Made by a program: the position numbers and the translations under genes. 64,000 nt of DNA from Prolixibacteraceae bacterium (GTDB taxonomy: Bacteria; Bacteroidota; Bacteroidia; Bacteroidales; Prolixibacteraceae). Shown piece after piece: positions 44,953 through 57,821 of the stretch. Each line of letters opens with the position of its first letter. The stretch's first letter is position 1. Below the pieces are notes generated by a model, which was given only the letters and a program-made list of their open reading frames with translations, was not told the DNA's origin and did not search any database. Location of the stretch: assembly GCA_028683385.1 (NCBI GenBank), contig JAQUIJ010000001.1, forward strand, positions 124,001-188,000. The letters are read 5' to 3'.

Positions 44953-44978
44953 AAAAAAACCGCCTTTTGAGCGGTTTT
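44953..44978 (-). terminator. Rho-independent terminator of rpoD
   Basis: AAAACCGC (44956-44963) and GCGGTTTT (44971-44978) form an 8-bp stem; on the minus strand it is followed by a T run, 10 nt after the stop codon. Confidence 0.85.
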
Positions 44979-44987
44979 CATATTTTA

Positions 44988-45848
44988 TTATCCAAGATAC
45001 GTTTTAAGCAATTTACTTCTTGAAGTGTGACGTAACCGTCGAATCGCCTTTTCTTTAATCTGTCGAACACGTTCGCGTGTTAATCCAAAACGTTCTCCAA
45101 TTTCTTCAAGAGTCATTTCCTGACATCCAATTCCAAAGAACATCCTGATAATATCGCTTTCGCGTTCGGTAAGTGTAGCTAATGCCCGTTCAATCTCTTT
45201 GGCCAACGATTCCATCATCAAGGCTTTGTCGGCATTTGGAGAATCATTGTTGATCAGAACATCCAGAAGACTATTATCTTCACCTTCAACAAACGGGGCA
45301 TCTACAGAAATGTGACGACCTGAAACACGAAGGGTATCAGCAACTTTATCTGCAGGCAATTCCAAAGCATCAGCAAGCTCTTCAGGAGATGGCTTGCGCT
45401 CATTTTCCTGTTCAAACTTCGAGAAAGCTTTATTGATCTTATTCAGCGAGCCAACCTGATTCAACGGTAACCGAACAATTCTCGACTGTTCAGCTAAAGC
45501 TTGCAGAATGGATTGACGAATCCACCATACAGCATAGGAAATAAACTTGAAACCTCTGGTTTCATCAAACTTTTCAGCAGCTTTAATCAATCCCAGATTA
45601 CCTTCATTAATAAGGTCGGGCAAACTTAGGCCCTGATTCTGGTACTGTTTTGCCACTGAAACAACGAAACGCAAATTGGCTCGTGTTAATTTTTCCAGTG
45701 CGGCCTGATCACCCTTTTTAATCCGTTGCGCCAACTCCACTTCTTCCTCAACAGTAATAAGCTCTTCTTTACCAATTTCTTGTAAATACTTATCTAAGGA
45801 AGCACTCTCACGGTTAGTGATCGATTTTGTAATCTTTAATTGTCTCAT
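44988..45848 (-). CDS. rpoD: Primary RNA polymerase sigma factor, RpoD/SigA, Bacteroidota type
   Basis: 286 residues, short because region 1.1 and the non-conserved insert are absent, the normal form in Bacteroidota. Region 1.2 [20 protein letters not shown]; region 2 with [20 protein letters not shown] and [20 protein letters not shown] (2.3-2.4); region 3; and region 4.2 [20 protein letters not shown]. It should read the TTTG/TAnnTTTG promoters found throughout this window, including its own at 45872-45903. Confidence 0.96.
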   Translation of the reverse strand: MRQLKITKSITNRESASLDKYLQEIGKEELITVEEEVELAQRIKKGDQAALEKLTRANLRFVVSVAKQYQNQGLSLPDLINEGNLGLIKAAEKFDETRGFKFISYAVWWIRQSILQALAEQSRIVRLPLNQVGSLNKINKAFSKFEQENERKPSPEELADALELPADKVADTLRVSGRHISVDAPFVEGEDNSLLDVLINNDSPNADKALMMESLAKEIERALATLTERESDIIRMFFGIGCQEMTLEEIGERFGLTRERVRQIKEKAIRRLRHTSRSKLLKTYLG

Positions 45849-45871
45849 ATACCCTTCAAAAAAATAGCGTG

Positions 45872-45903
45872 CAAATATAGGCTTTTGAGGTCAATAATTC
45901 AAA
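45872..45903 (-). promoter_or_regulatory. Promoter of rpoD
   Basis: On the minus strand, TTTG (45903-45900), 20 nt, TATATTTG (45879-45872): full consensus match, with a leader of about 20 nt before the ATG at 45848. Confidence 0.75.
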
Positions 45904-45955
45904 TGGTTTTTTTTGTTCGCTTATTGTTTACAATTTCATAACCAATAGCTTTGTT

Positions 45956-47410
45956 TTATTTAGAGTCATTTCCAAAAACATAGTAAGCGACTTCTCCATT
46001 TGGATATATTCCTTCAACTAATATCCCACCCCTTGAATTTTTAATAATACGTTTTAATTCCTCAACTTCATAAACAGCAGTTTTGTTCACTTGCGTTATG
46101 ATAAAACCCTTTTTTATTCCGGCATCTTTAAATTTACCACTCCCAAGTTCAGAGATTTTAACTCCATAGCGAATTCCCAATTCCTGTTTGTCACGGTCAG
46201 AAACCGCATCAAATTTCGCACCAAAAATATTATCAGGATTGTTATCACCTTTCACAATATCTGTATCTCCGTGCTTGTTACGGAGCGTTACGTTAAATTG
46301 TTTCCTTTTATTGTCTCTTTTTATTTCAACTACCACTTTATCTCCAGGACGATGCTTACTTATTTGCTCCTGAAGTTCAGCCGTAGAATTTACATTCACA
46401 TTATCAACACTGATAATGACATCGTTATCTTTTATTCCGGCAATCTCAGCAGCTCCACCTGGTAATACCCTACCAATAAAAACTCCTTCAATTTTATCTA
46501 AATTATATTTTTTGGCCACATCGGCATTGACATCGCCAATATTTACATTTAATAATGCACGTTGAACGTCTCCATATTGTTTTAAATCGGCCACTACTTT
46601 CTGAACAATATTCGATGGAATTGCAAAAGAATAACCACTATAAGATCCTGTTTGCGAAGCAATAGCAGTATTAATTCCAACAAGTTCGCCATGCGTATTT
46701 ACCAATGCCCCACCACTATTACCAGGATTCACTGCGGCATCAGTCTGAATAAACGACTCAATTCGCATCTGATCTGGATTTATTCCAATATCCCGGCTTT
46801 TGGCACTTACAATCCCTGCAGTTACTGTTGAAGTCAGGTTAAAAGGATTTCCTACTGCTAAAACCCACTCGCCTAACTTAAGATTATCTGAATTACTAAA
46901 TTTAAGTGTTGCCAAGCCAGATGCGTCAATTTTTATAAGAGCAACATCGGTTGATGGGTCAGCCCCAATTAATTTAGCTTTAAATTCACGCTTATCGTTT
47001 AAAACAACGGAGATTTCATCTGCATCGTCAATAACATGATTATTCGTTACAATATATCCGTCTGGTGAAATGATTACGCCAGAGCCAGCACCCTGCCTTA
47101 TCGGCATTTGCTGAGAACGAGAACTACCATCACCAAAAAAATAGTCGAAAATATTATTTGAGGAATAAGAACCACCCTTTTGAGTAACTTTTATATGAAC
47201 AACTGCATGAACTGAATTTTCAGCAGCGAAAGTTAAATCAGGCAATTCGCCTCCATCGCTAGTTGGCAAACTAGCATATCGCATTGACTGTTCCTGTTGT
47301 ACCGTCAATACTTTTGGATCATCAAAGTAACGTGTATAGGCCCACAAAGCAACAAATCCGCCAACTAGTGCCACCAACAATGTAAATAATCCGGTTTTCA
47401 AATTTTTCAT
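45956..47410 (-). CDS. Do/HtrA-family periplasmic serine protease
   Basis: 484 residues. N-terminal signal anchor or signal peptide about 6-28 (GLFTLLVALVGGFVALWAYT), a trypsin-like domain with His in VTNNHVIDDADE, Asp in STDVALIKID and Ser in AVNPGNSGGALVN, and two PDZ domains (about 285-375 and 390-480). It degrades or refolds damaged envelope proteins. The LA loop is short to moderate. It lies 107 nt upstream of rpoD on the same strand, which has its own promoter. Confidence 0.94.
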   Translation of the reverse strand: MKNLKTGLFTLLVALVGGFVALWAYTRYFDDPKVLTVQQEQSMRYASLPTSDGGELPDLTFAAENSVHAVVHIKVTQKGGSYSSNNIFDYFFGDGSSRSQQMPIRQGAGSGVIISPDGYIVTNNHVIDDADEISVVLNDKREFKAKLIGADPSTDVALIKIDASGLATLKFSNSDNLKLGEWVLAVGNPFNLTSTVTAGIVSAKSRDIGINPDQMRIESFIQTDAAVNPGNSGGALVNTHGELVGINTAIASQTGSYSGYSFAIPSNIVQKVVADLKQYGDVQRALLNVNIGDVNADVAKKYNLDKIEGVFIGRVLPGGAAEIAGIKDNDVIISVDNVNVNSTAELQEQISKHRPGDKVVVEIKRDNKRKQFNVTLRNKHGDTDIVKGDNNPDNIFGAKFDAVSDRDKQELGIRYGVKISELGSGKFKDAGIKKGFIITQVNKTAVYEVEELKRIIKNSRGGILVEGIYPNGEVAYYVFGNDSK

Positions 47411-47678
47411 CTCTTTTTACGTTTTGTTGTTAGAAATTTCTGACTTTTTTATTTTGGATACTAAAGATAACGTATTGCAGTTACATGTGTTTTACCAATT
47501 TGAATTCATTTAATTTGTTTAACAGATTTTAACAACGCACCAAATCTACTTGGAGAATAGAAAATTATATACAATATTAATTGTCAATCTATTTAATTAA
47601 CAAATGTATTTAAACACAATTGCTTGCCAGAAGATCAATTCTGTATATATTTACAACCATCTTAAAATTACATGAAGG

Positions 47679-49706
47679 ATGCTTGGTCTCTTTTTTAAAA
47701 AATTAGCAATCTCCTCAAACATTTCTACGTACCTCAGTCGAACGCTAATCATAATTACTGTTGCAATAACCGTGATTATCGGAGGAGTTATGATTTTCCA
47801 GCAAACCCTTTTCTTTAATAGAATAAGTAAACAAAAAAACACTGAATATATTGAAAATCAGAAAATTTACATTCAGGAAATTGTAAATAACGAATTGGAA
47901 TACATCAGAATCCAAAATGAGGTATACAAAAAGAAGATCAATGATAAGGTTAAACAGAATGTTAACCAAGCTTATAATACTGCAGAATCGATTTATCAAA
48001 AATACGCCGGAAAGAAATCAGACGAAGAAATAAAAGTCCTAATCATTGCTACAATTTCATCTCTTCGTTTTGATATGGAATATGAGGAGGTATTTATTTC
48101 CACTATGGACGGAACTGGTGTTTATTATCCAAGGAAACCTCAATTTACTGACAAAGACATGCGTCTGTTTAGAGACTCAAACGGTTCAACAGTTATCCTT
48201 AATGAGATAAATCTTTTGAATTCAAAGGATGAGGGGTTTGTGGAATATGACGTCAAACCTAAAAACGATGAAGTTACGGGGCATTTAAAGAAAATAACAT
48301 TTGTCAAAAAATTTCAGCATTTCAACTGGTACTTTGGTTCGAAGCAGTATCTCAATGACTATTTTCCTAAATTCAGGGATGAAATCGCACAGAAAATTAG
48401 CTCTGTTCGATTCAGAAATGGTGGTTATGTCTTTATGAATAACCTGAATGGCACTCCCATTGTTATGGATGGAGCAGTTTATAAAGGCAACTTTAATATG
48501 CTAACCAGCACTGACGATCCTCGGCATAACGTATTTTTACAACAACTTGATCTACTAAAAAAAGATCCGAATGGTGGATATTTCTATTATAAGTGGAACA
48601 AGATAAACGAGACTAGTCTCTCAGATAAATGCTCATATGTTCGTCCATTTCGCGAGTACAATTGGTTAATTGGCGCTGGCTTCTATCTCGATGAGATTGA
48701 CCAAAGCATACAACAACAACAAGCATTACTACATAAAGATCAGCGAAATAGTATCATCATTATACTAATCATTTTTTTTATACTCCTATTTTTTGAAGTA
48801 CTAATTATCTATCACTTCAATTCAAAATACAAGTCTGATTTTGAGCGATTCTTTAATTTTTTCTTCTCGTTGCAAACGAATTTTAATCAAATCAAAACTT
48901 CCGACCTCTATTTCGACGAGTTTAAGCGAGCAGGGTTGGCAGCCAACGAAATGGTGATGTCGCGGAAAGAAATTGAGCATAGGCTTATTGAAGAACAAAA
49001 AAGAGCTACAGAGTCAGACCGATTAAAATCAGCATTTCTGGCCAATATGTCGCACGAAATCAGAACGCCGATGAATGCCATTCTTGGCTTTTCTGAATTA
49101 TTGGAAGATGAAAGTCAGGATGAAATGGACAAGGTTCTATTTATTAAACTTATCAGAAAAAACGGCGAAATATTATTGAATTTGATAAACGACATTATTG
49201 ATATTTCCAAGATCGAAGCCAATTTATTATCAATCCGGAAGAAGCCACTAAATCTGAACATTTTTTTAGATGAAGTGAGTAATCATTACATAGAAACGAT
49301 TGCTGCAAGGAATGATAGAAAGATTAAATTCCTGACCATCAGCAATATTGAGCCAGATCAAATTATAATGACTGATGAAATCAGACTTCGTCAAATATTT
49401 GATAATTTGATTGGAAATGCAATTAAATTCACCCCCGAAGGTTCAATTACGCTAAACGTAAAAAAGGAAGGAGAAGCAATATATTATAGTGTTTCTGATA
49501 CCGGCATAGGAATTCCTGCCGATCAACAATCCACCATCTTCGAACGGTTTATGCAGGCAGAACATGACCAGGGAGTAAATTTTGGAGGAACCGGCCTTGG
49601 ATTGGCGATATCAAAGAATCTGATCGAACTACTTGGAGGAAATCTGCATGTAGATTCAAAAGCCGGAAAAGGATCTATCTTCTATTTTCAGCTTCCGATC
49701 GACTAA
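47679..49706 (+). CDS. Sensor histidine kinase with Cache-type sensor
   Basis: 675 residues. TM1 about 24-45, an extracytoplasmic sensor (about 46-350) with two Cache-like repeats, TM2 about 356-378, then HisKA with the phospho-acceptor His near 459 in FLANMSHEIRTPMNAILGFS and an ATPase domain with NLIGNAIKFTPEGS, DTGIGIPADQ and GGTGLGLAIS. Such Cache domains often bind small organic ligands; the ligand is not readable. No receiver domain is fused and no response regulator is adjacent, so it is an orphan kinase. Its stop overlaps the convergent LOG gene by 4 nt. Confidence 0.92.
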   Translation: MLGLFFKKLAISSNISTYLSRTLIIITVAITVIIGGVMIFQQTLFFNRISKQKNTEYIENQKIYIQEIVNNELEYIRIQNEVYKKKINDKVKQNVNQAYNTAESIYQKYAGKKSDEEIKVLIIATISSLRFDMEYEEVFISTMDGTGVYYPRKPQFTDKDMRLFRDSNGSTVILNEINLLNSKDEGFVEYDVKPKNDEVTGHLKKITFVKKFQHFNWYFGSKQYLNDYFPKFRDEIAQKISSVRFRNGGYVFMNNLNGTPIVMDGAVYKGNFNMLTSTDDPRHNVFLQQLDLLKKDPNGGYFYYKWNKINETSLSDKCSYVRPFREYNWLIGAGFYLDEIDQSIQQQQALLHKDQRNSIIIILIIFFILLFFEVLIIYHFNSKYKSDFERFFNFFFSLQTNFNQIKTSDLYFDEFKRAGLAANEMVMSRKEIEHRLIEEQKRATESDRLKSAFLANMSHEIRTPMNAILGFSELLEDESQDEMDKVLFIKLIRKNGEILLNLINDIIDISKIEANLLSIRKKPLNLNIFLDEVSNHYIETIAARNDRKIKFLTISNIEPDQIIMTDEIRLRQIFDNLIGNAIKFTPEGSITLNVKKEGEAIYYSVSDTGIGIPADQQSTIFERFMQAEHDQGVNFGGTGLGLAISKNLIELLGGNLHVDSKAGKGSIFYFQLPID

Positions 49707-50284
49707 CGTTTCGGAACTTCAAACCATTTATTAACTGTCTCCTCAGGTTTGTAATTCTGAATATAATCCATTGCTTCAGCGGCGTTGTTGGCTACAAAAT
49801 AAAGCTTGCGGTAACTTTCCTTAGCGAATTTCTCTTCATACGATTTTTCAAACTGACGAAACAGATCATCGTAAAAACCGTTGGTATTGATAAAAACAAT
49901 GGCTTTGTGGTGATAACCCAATTGCTTCAAGGTAATTACCTCAAGAATTTCCTCTAATGTGCCAAATCCTCCAGCCAATGCAATAAAAGAATCAGCAAGT
50001 TGGCGCATTCGCTCCTTTCGCTCCATCATGTCTCCTGAAACAATTATTTCATGTGCATGAATAGAAGCCAGATTAAAATCCCGAAGCTTTTCCGGAATAA
50101 CACCAATAGTCTTTGCACCATGTTTTCCGGCTTCACGGGTAATAACATCCATTGTTCCCACATTCGACCCACCGTTGATCAAACAATAGCCTGATTGGCC
50201 AATAAGACGAGCCAAATCAATAGCATCATTCACATACACATCTGCAATGGCATTGCTGGACGAAGAAAAGACACAAATATTCAT
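49703..50284 (-). CDS. LOG-family (TIGR00730) protein, putative nucleoside-monophosphate phosphoribohydrolase
   Basis: 193 residues from ATG 50284 (MNICVFSSSSNAIADVYVND). LOG proteins cleave cytokinin nucleotides or, in bacteria, purine monophosphates (PpnN-like). The family motif PGGxGTxxE appears as LAGGFGTLEEILEVIT, with Ala in place of the Pro; the catalytic Glu and the glycines remain. The dinucleotide-type motif is INGGSNVGTMDVITREA. Monocistronic. The Pro to Ala change makes full activity uncertain. Confidence 0.8.
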   Translation of the reverse strand: MNICVFSSSSNAIADVYVNDAIDLARLIGQSGYCLINGGSNVGTMDVITREAGKHGAKTIGVIPEKLRDFNLASIHAHEIIVSGDMMERKERMRQLADSFIALAGGFGTLEEILEVITLKQLGYHHKAIVFINTNGFYDDLFRQFEKSYEEKFAKESYRKLYFVANNAAEAMDYIQNYKPEETVNKWFEVPKR

Positions 50285-50379
50285 CACTTTCGGATTTACT
50301 ATTAAAAAAAAACGATTTACTATTTCAAGCTTTGCGCTAACAAAATAGTAAATCGTAAATATACAAAGGGTAAATTTAA

Positions 50380-52712
<2,333 letters not shown>

Positions 52713-54473
52713 TTAGAATGAATAGCTAATTCCGGCCATCCAATTTAATCCTTTATTGGTGTAACCCAACCATTGTTCGTATTTCTGAAACCCGAAATTA
52801 TTGAGTTTTGCAAAGAAGTTCAGTTTTGGAGAAAATTGGTATTCAGCTCCAACATTTAGGTCGATAATTGGATCCATATTTACCACCAATGATGGCTTTG
52901 AGGAGTTTGGTAATTCACTTATCAATGCACTACGTTTGCCAACTGCAAAAATATCAGCGGTGAATTTAATCTGCTCAGCAGGCTTATAAACTCCGGAAAG
53001 TGTAAAATCGAAATCAGGCATCTGCCAGGGTTTCGCAATCGATTTCAAATCGTATGAATAGTAGTTTCCCAACAAACGAACCGAAAAGTTATCAGAAACT
53101 GAATGCATGACTTCACCAGAGAGTTTCAGTATGTTGACATCATCATAAACCCAGTCGAAAGTATTGTTGAGACTCCTTGGTCCGACTGAAGAAAGATTGA
53201 AAACATCCTGTCCATAAAGAATATAAAAATGCTGCTTCTCGATTGCTGAATAAGAAGCTTCGGCCACATAGTTGGTTTTTGAGGTTAATTTACCTTTGAA
53301 TCCTCCTGAAACGATGTATTTATAATTCGTGTTAGCCACATCATGGTATGGATCGACATACGGATTTTCGGCGGCAATGGCCGAATAGGTATTGTGCTGC
53401 AAATGCCCATCGACACCAGCAAATAAGGTCAGAACTTGCGGAACGGGCGACCATTCAGCTTTTATTTTTGGCCAAATCTTTAAGTCTGCATCGGTATCAA
53501 TATCCAATATTATTGCGGTATTCAAACCAAGTTGCAGACTGGCGTTTTCGGTCGACCACATTACTGATGGATTTGCCCGAAGTATAGTTTGCTGCTTCTT
53601 CCCGAATTCACTATAAAATCGATTCATGATACTGTCGGCTTTATAAACCGTAAGCGAGACTGAAAGAAGGCCTAACGCATTATCAATATTTTTACTGACA
53701 TCGCCCGAAAAAACCACCTCATGTTCTGTTTGCCCGGTTTTACTGATAAAATAGTGATATTTTGCACCAAAATCGTAATTGAGCTCGGCGGTTGAAAGGG
53801 TCTCGCTCTTCAAATGAAAGGTTGCTGTTCCTTTCGAAAAATATTGTTTGTCATGAAAATACGGAATCATTTCCTCTTTCAAGGCGTCCGACAACCGATC
53901 TCCTGCATATCCGTAATAAGTAAATGCTTTACGGTCGAAAGCCAGACTTCCGGATAAAGTTGATTTCCGGAAAAACTTTTTACCAAATATTTCAGCAGTA
54001 TTTTCCGATTCAGGAGCTTTAACCAAATCTTCATTCAGAAGTTTAACTTTTCCGGAAGATGAAAGATGACTGAAATGCATTCCAAAATTCGACTTTTTTG
54101 TAGGTTGAGCATTAAAAAATAACTCACCGTATGGAGTCAGGTAATTTCCAAAACCCAATTTCAGCAGTCCCAAACCCAATGGTTCCTTTGGATCACCAAC
54201 CATTTTTGCTGCTGCCACCGGAGTAGGATCGAAGGTTGAGAACACAGGTTTACTGAAAATTGAATAGTCGAAAGTGGGAGCTTCTGTTTGTTCAGGCTTG
54301 ATTTGCGGAATGTCGTTGATTTTTTGCGCATCCAAAATGCTGGGCTGGTATGCTTTCACAACTTCAACTTCCTGTTTCAGCTTCAACGAATCTTTTTGCG
54401 CCATTGCATTACCGGCTCCCATTAACAGGCCAAATGCTGACAGGCTTAAAGCAATTTTATGTTGTCTTTTCAT
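52713..54473 (-). CDS. Outer-membrane beta-barrel protein (TonB-receptor-like, no plug)
   Basis: 586 residues from ATG 54473. Signal peptide about 1-25 (ALSLSAFGLLMGAGNAMAQ), a 70-residue linker (QEVEVVKAYQPSILDAQKIN), then many amphipathic beta strands to a C-terminal aromatic residue (GLNWMAGISYSF), as in outer-membrane barrels. A TonB plug domain is not seen. It starts 15 nt after the large TPR gene on the same strand, so the two are co-transcribed and probably work together in the envelope. Confidence 0.75.
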   Translation of the reverse strand: MKRQHKIALSLSAFGLLMGAGNAMAQKDSLKLKQEVEVVKAYQPSILDAQKINDIPQIKPEQTEAPTFDYSIFSKPVFSTFDPTPVAAAKMVGDPKEPLGLGLLKLGFGNYLTPYGELFFNAQPTKKSNFGMHFSHLSSSGKVKLLNEDLVKAPESENTAEIFGKKFFRKSTLSGSLAFDRKAFTYYGYAGDRLSDALKEEMIPYFHDKQYFSKGTATFHLKSETLSTAELNYDFGAKYHYFISKTGQTEHEVVFSGDVSKNIDNALGLLSVSLTVYKADSIMNRFYSEFGKKQQTILRANPSVMWSTENASLQLGLNTAIILDIDTDADLKIWPKIKAEWSPVPQVLTLFAGVDGHLQHNTYSAIAAENPYVDPYHDVANTNYKYIVSGGFKGKLTSKTNYVAEASYSAIEKQHFYILYGQDVFNLSSVGPRSLNNTFDWVYDDVNILKLSGEVMHSVSDNFSVRLLGNYYSYDLKSIAKPWQMPDFDFTLSGVYKPAEQIKFTADIFAVGKRSALISELPNSSKPSLVVNMDPIIDLNVGAEYQFSPKLNFFAKLNNFGFQKYEQWLGYTNKGLNWMAGISYSF

Positions 54474-54488
54474 GTTAATCAATTTAAA

Positions 54489-57400
54489 CTATTTCTTTCC
54501 TCCGGAAATATTGATTTCGAGCGGCTTGCTCTGGTTCTTGGTCTGACTGGCTTCATCTGCTTCAATCACCTGTAATTTTTGGCGTGTTGCTTCGAGAATT
54601 CCATCTTCTTTCTCCGGATAGTTTTCTTCGATACTTTTTAGCGTATGTTTTGCCTGAAATTCATCACCATTTTTCAGGTAAATATCCGAAAGCAACAGAA
54701 AGCTTTTGGCTAGCCAGAATTGATGAGGCGAATTTTTATCGATGAAATCCATAATCTCTTTTTCAGACTCTTTCAACTTCTGCTTTTCGAACAATATTTC
54801 AGCAACTAAAAACTTCGCTTCAGCGCCTTCAGCCGAATTGGTATCGGCCGATAATTTGCTTAAAATAGGGAAGGCTTTATCGACATTTCCGGAGTTATAA
54901 TACGATAATCCCAGCTTATAATTGGTTTCACGCTTCAGGATATCTGAAACTTTTTCGAGAGCTAAAATTTGATTGGCAGTTGTGATGCATTCCGGATATT
55001 TGGCCAGATTGAACTGACAGCGCATAATTCCGGTCAACGCATCGGGTAAATTATTTCCTGAATTTGAGATTTTGGCCAGCCGTTCAAAATACGAAAGCGC
55101 TTGAACGTAATTTTCGCTATTGTAATGAAGTCCTGCTGCTTTCAAAAGAGCTCCTTCAGTGAAATAGTTATCGGGTTGAGCAATTACCAACTCATATTCG
55201 GACAAGGCTTTATCGAATTCGCCATCGGCATAAAGCAATTGCGCCAGATAGAAATGCGAATTCAATACAAAACCTCCATTGGGGAATTGACTGAGGTAAC
55301 GTTCAAATTGCGCCCTTGCCTTTTTATCTCCGGCCATGTATAACTTTTCAGCAGCTTGGTACGATAACGAATCTTGCTCATTAACCGAAACCTGAACGCC
55401 GTTGCCAAGTTTATTGGTATAAGCAAAGTACGAATCAACGTCGTTCATTTCAACGTAGCTATTTTTCATTCCGGCTAAAGCCGACTGGGTTTCAGGACTA
55501 TTTGGCGACTGGTCGACCACCTGTTTGTAATAATTTACTGCGCCCTTGAAATCGTTGGCATTGTATGAAACCAATCCGAGTTGAACCAAAGTTTTGTTCA
55601 GCAAATTGCTCTGCGGATATTTGGTGATTAATTGTTTGTAATAAGTCGTGGCCATTTGTGGCTGATTAATGCGCTCGTAGGTTCGTCCCAGCTCAAACAA
55701 GGCATCATCCTGATAGGAAGAATTCGGATAATTTTGTATCAACGAGTTTAATGCATTGATTTTACCCTGATTGTCGCGCTGCAAACCCAGGCAGAAAGCT
55801 TTCTGGTAGAGTGCATAATCTGTATCGTACACATTCAACCTCAATGCTTTGTCGTAATTCGAAATGGCCTGATTATAATCACGATTCAGAAAATTACAAT
55901 CGCCCAAACGGTTATTGGCATCAGCTACTTTTTCGCTTCGTAAATCATCTTCCAGATTCAGGTATTTCCTGAAATAATCACTGGCGGCGGAATAATCCTT
56001 CACCTGAAAATAGGCATAGGCCAAATTGTAATGTGCCGTTTTATATTCAGGAAGTACAATCGCACCCGGCGATTTCATAAATGCATTATAACCCGTGATC
56101 GCCTTATTGAAATCGTTCAACCGAAACAAGGCCTCAGCTTTCCAGAAAAGTGCAAGTGCATGGTAATTTTTATTAAAATCGCCAGCTTCGATCGATTTAT
56201 TGAAGTTCTCCAAAGCTCCATTGTAATCCAGGTTATTAAAGCATTCCAGCGCCCGGTAATAAGCAACCCGTTGATAGGCCTTTTTAACCGACTGATTTTT
56301 CACCTTGATGTTTTCGATGGAAGCCATCGCATCCCGGTAATTGCTGGTACTCATGTAAACTTTAACCAGGTAATCGTAAGCAACATCGTTTCGCTCAGCA
56401 TTCGGGTACGAAGTAATGTACTTATCAAATGCCTTGATGGTCTCGTTAAATGGCGAATACGACAATTCGTAGGTAATTTTGGCATAATTAAACAACGCAT
56501 CTTCCTTGATTTTTGGATCAAAATCGAGTTCCGAAGCGGCTTCAAAAGCCTGTCGCGCTTTGTTTTTATCGTTGGTTGTCACATAACAATCAGCTAAATG
56601 GTAATAGGCATTTTGAGCCAGTTCATCTTTTCCTTTGCAGGCAATCTCAAGATACGGAATTGCTTTTGCTTCCTGACTATTCAGGTAATAGCAGTAGCCA
56701 AGCATGTAATTTTCTTCGCGTCCTTTGTTATTTTTATCCGAAAGGTAAAATTCCAAAAACTGAATGGCATTTTTAAATTCGCGCAAATGGAAATACGAAT
56801 CACCCAAAAGACGTGCTAGTTCTGGTTGCTGATCAGCAGGCACTTTGTTAATCAACGGAGCGGTATAATCAACCACTTCGCGGTATTTAGCCTGTTTGTA
56901 ATAAATCTGGCTGATGTAAAACGGTATCACTTTCTCGAAAACCGGGTTTTTCTTCAGTTTCAGAAATTCCTGAAGCGCCGTTTCGTAATTTCCCTCCAGG
57001 TAATGAATATGCCCAAAGTAATATTGTGATGGAGCTGCGTAAAGCGAGTTTCCGTCTTTAATTTCAGAAAAAGCAGTCAACGCGGCATCGAATTTTTCTT
57101 TTTCGAAATTGGCATACCCTTTCATGTAGTAGAAATGGGCAAGTTCATCCTTCGAAATTTCCGATTTATCAATACTTTCAAGGGTTTTCAAAACTGCCGG
57201 ATATTTCTTTTTGTCGAATTGGTAAATAGCCTGTTCGAACAATGCCCTATTCCGGAACGAACTTTCAGGAAACTCCTTTAAAAATTCAGCAATTTGTTCT
57301 TCCGCATTTCCGTTGTCGAGTTTCAGTCCACATAAGGCTTTGTAAAACATAGCTTCGGCCCGGACATCAGAATTTTCTCCGGATGATGATGCGATCTGAT

Positions 57401-57563
57401 CAAACTGATTAATGGCAGAAACATAATTTCGGGCTAAATACAATTCTTTTGCCTTCTGTATTTTCTGGCTGACTGACTGATAATAGACCGTTTGCTGGGC
57501 TGTTATCAAAATTGGTGAGTATGCCAGCAGAAACAGAATGAATACGAATCGGGTTGTCTTCAT
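54489..57563 (-). CDS. Large periplasmic tetratricopeptide-repeat protein
   Basis: 1024 residues. Signal peptide about 1-23 (FVFILFLLAYSPILITAQ) followed by some 25 TPR-like units, for example AIYQFDKKKYPAVLKTLESI, YALYQKAFCLGLQRDNQ and DALFELGRTYERINQPQMAT. TPR solenoids hold protein partners; here the partner is likely the barrel protein encoded next in the transcript. No enzyme domain is visible. Related large TPR proteins occur widely in Bacteroidota without a known role. Confidence 0.88.
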   Translation of the reverse strand: MKTTRFVFILFLLAYSPILITAQQTVYYQSVSQKIQKAKELYLARNYVSAINQFDQIASSSGENSDVRAEAMFYKALCGLKLDNGNAEEQIAEFLKEFPESSFRNRALFEQAIYQFDKKKYPAVLKTLESIDKSEISKDELAHFYYMKGYANFEKEKFDAALTAFSEIKDGNSLYAAPSQYYFGHIHYLEGNYETALQEFLKLKKNPVFEKVIPFYISQIYYKQAKYREVVDYTAPLINKVPADQQPELARLLGDSYFHLREFKNAIQFLEFYLSDKNNKGREENYMLGYCYYLNSQEAKAIPYLEIACKGKDELAQNAYYHLADCYVTTNDKNKARQAFEAASELDFDPKIKEDALFNYAKITYELSYSPFNETIKAFDKYITSYPNAERNDVAYDYLVKVYMSTSNYRDAMASIENIKVKNQSVKKAYQRVAYYRALECFNNLDYNGALENFNKSIEAGDFNKNYHALALFWKAEALFRLNDFNKAITGYNAFMKSPGAIVLPEYKTAHYNLAYAYFQVKDYSAASDYFRKYLNLEDDLRSEKVADANNRLGDCNFLNRDYNQAISNYDKALRLNVYDTDYALYQKAFCLGLQRDNQGKINALNSLIQNYPNSSYQDDALFELGRTYERINQPQMATTYYKQLITKYPQSNLLNKTLVQLGLVSYNANDFKGAVNYYKQVVDQSPNSPETQSALAGMKNSYVEMNDVDSYFAYTNKLGNGVQVSVNEQDSLSYQAAEKLYMAGDKKARAQFERYLSQFPNGGFVLNSHFYLAQLLYADGEFDKALSEYELVIAQPDNYFTEGALLKAAGLHYNSENYVQALSYFERLAKISNSGNNLPDALTGIMRCQFNLAKYPECITTANQILALEKVSDILKRETNYKLGLSYYNSGNVDKAFPILSKLSADTNSAEGAEAKFLVAEILFEKQKLKESEKEIMDFIDKNSPHQFWLAKSFLLLSDIYLKNGDEFQAKHTLKSIEENYPEKEDGILEATRQKLQVIEADEASQTKNQSKPLEINISGGKK

Positions 57564-57821
57564 AGGTTATCTGATTATTTATTCAGGTTCGGGGGATACA
57601 CAAATTGTACCATCTTTTATAATGACAAAGATTACGATTAAAAGTTGCTTCGGTAAAATTAACTATTCCTTTCGGCACTTCTCCGAATCTTCGTTTCTAT
57701 TCATACATAAAAACTCTTTTACCTAATGAATTAGTATCTGAAAGGATGAAATTTAATAGCTAAATATTTTTATAAATAAAACTCAACTATATTTAACAAC
57801 CCAAAATATAAAAAACAAAAC

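Noticed and set aside
56031-56597. 188-codon ORF on the plus strand
   Set aside because: Antisense to the TPR protein; composition is what the complement of TPR codons gives.
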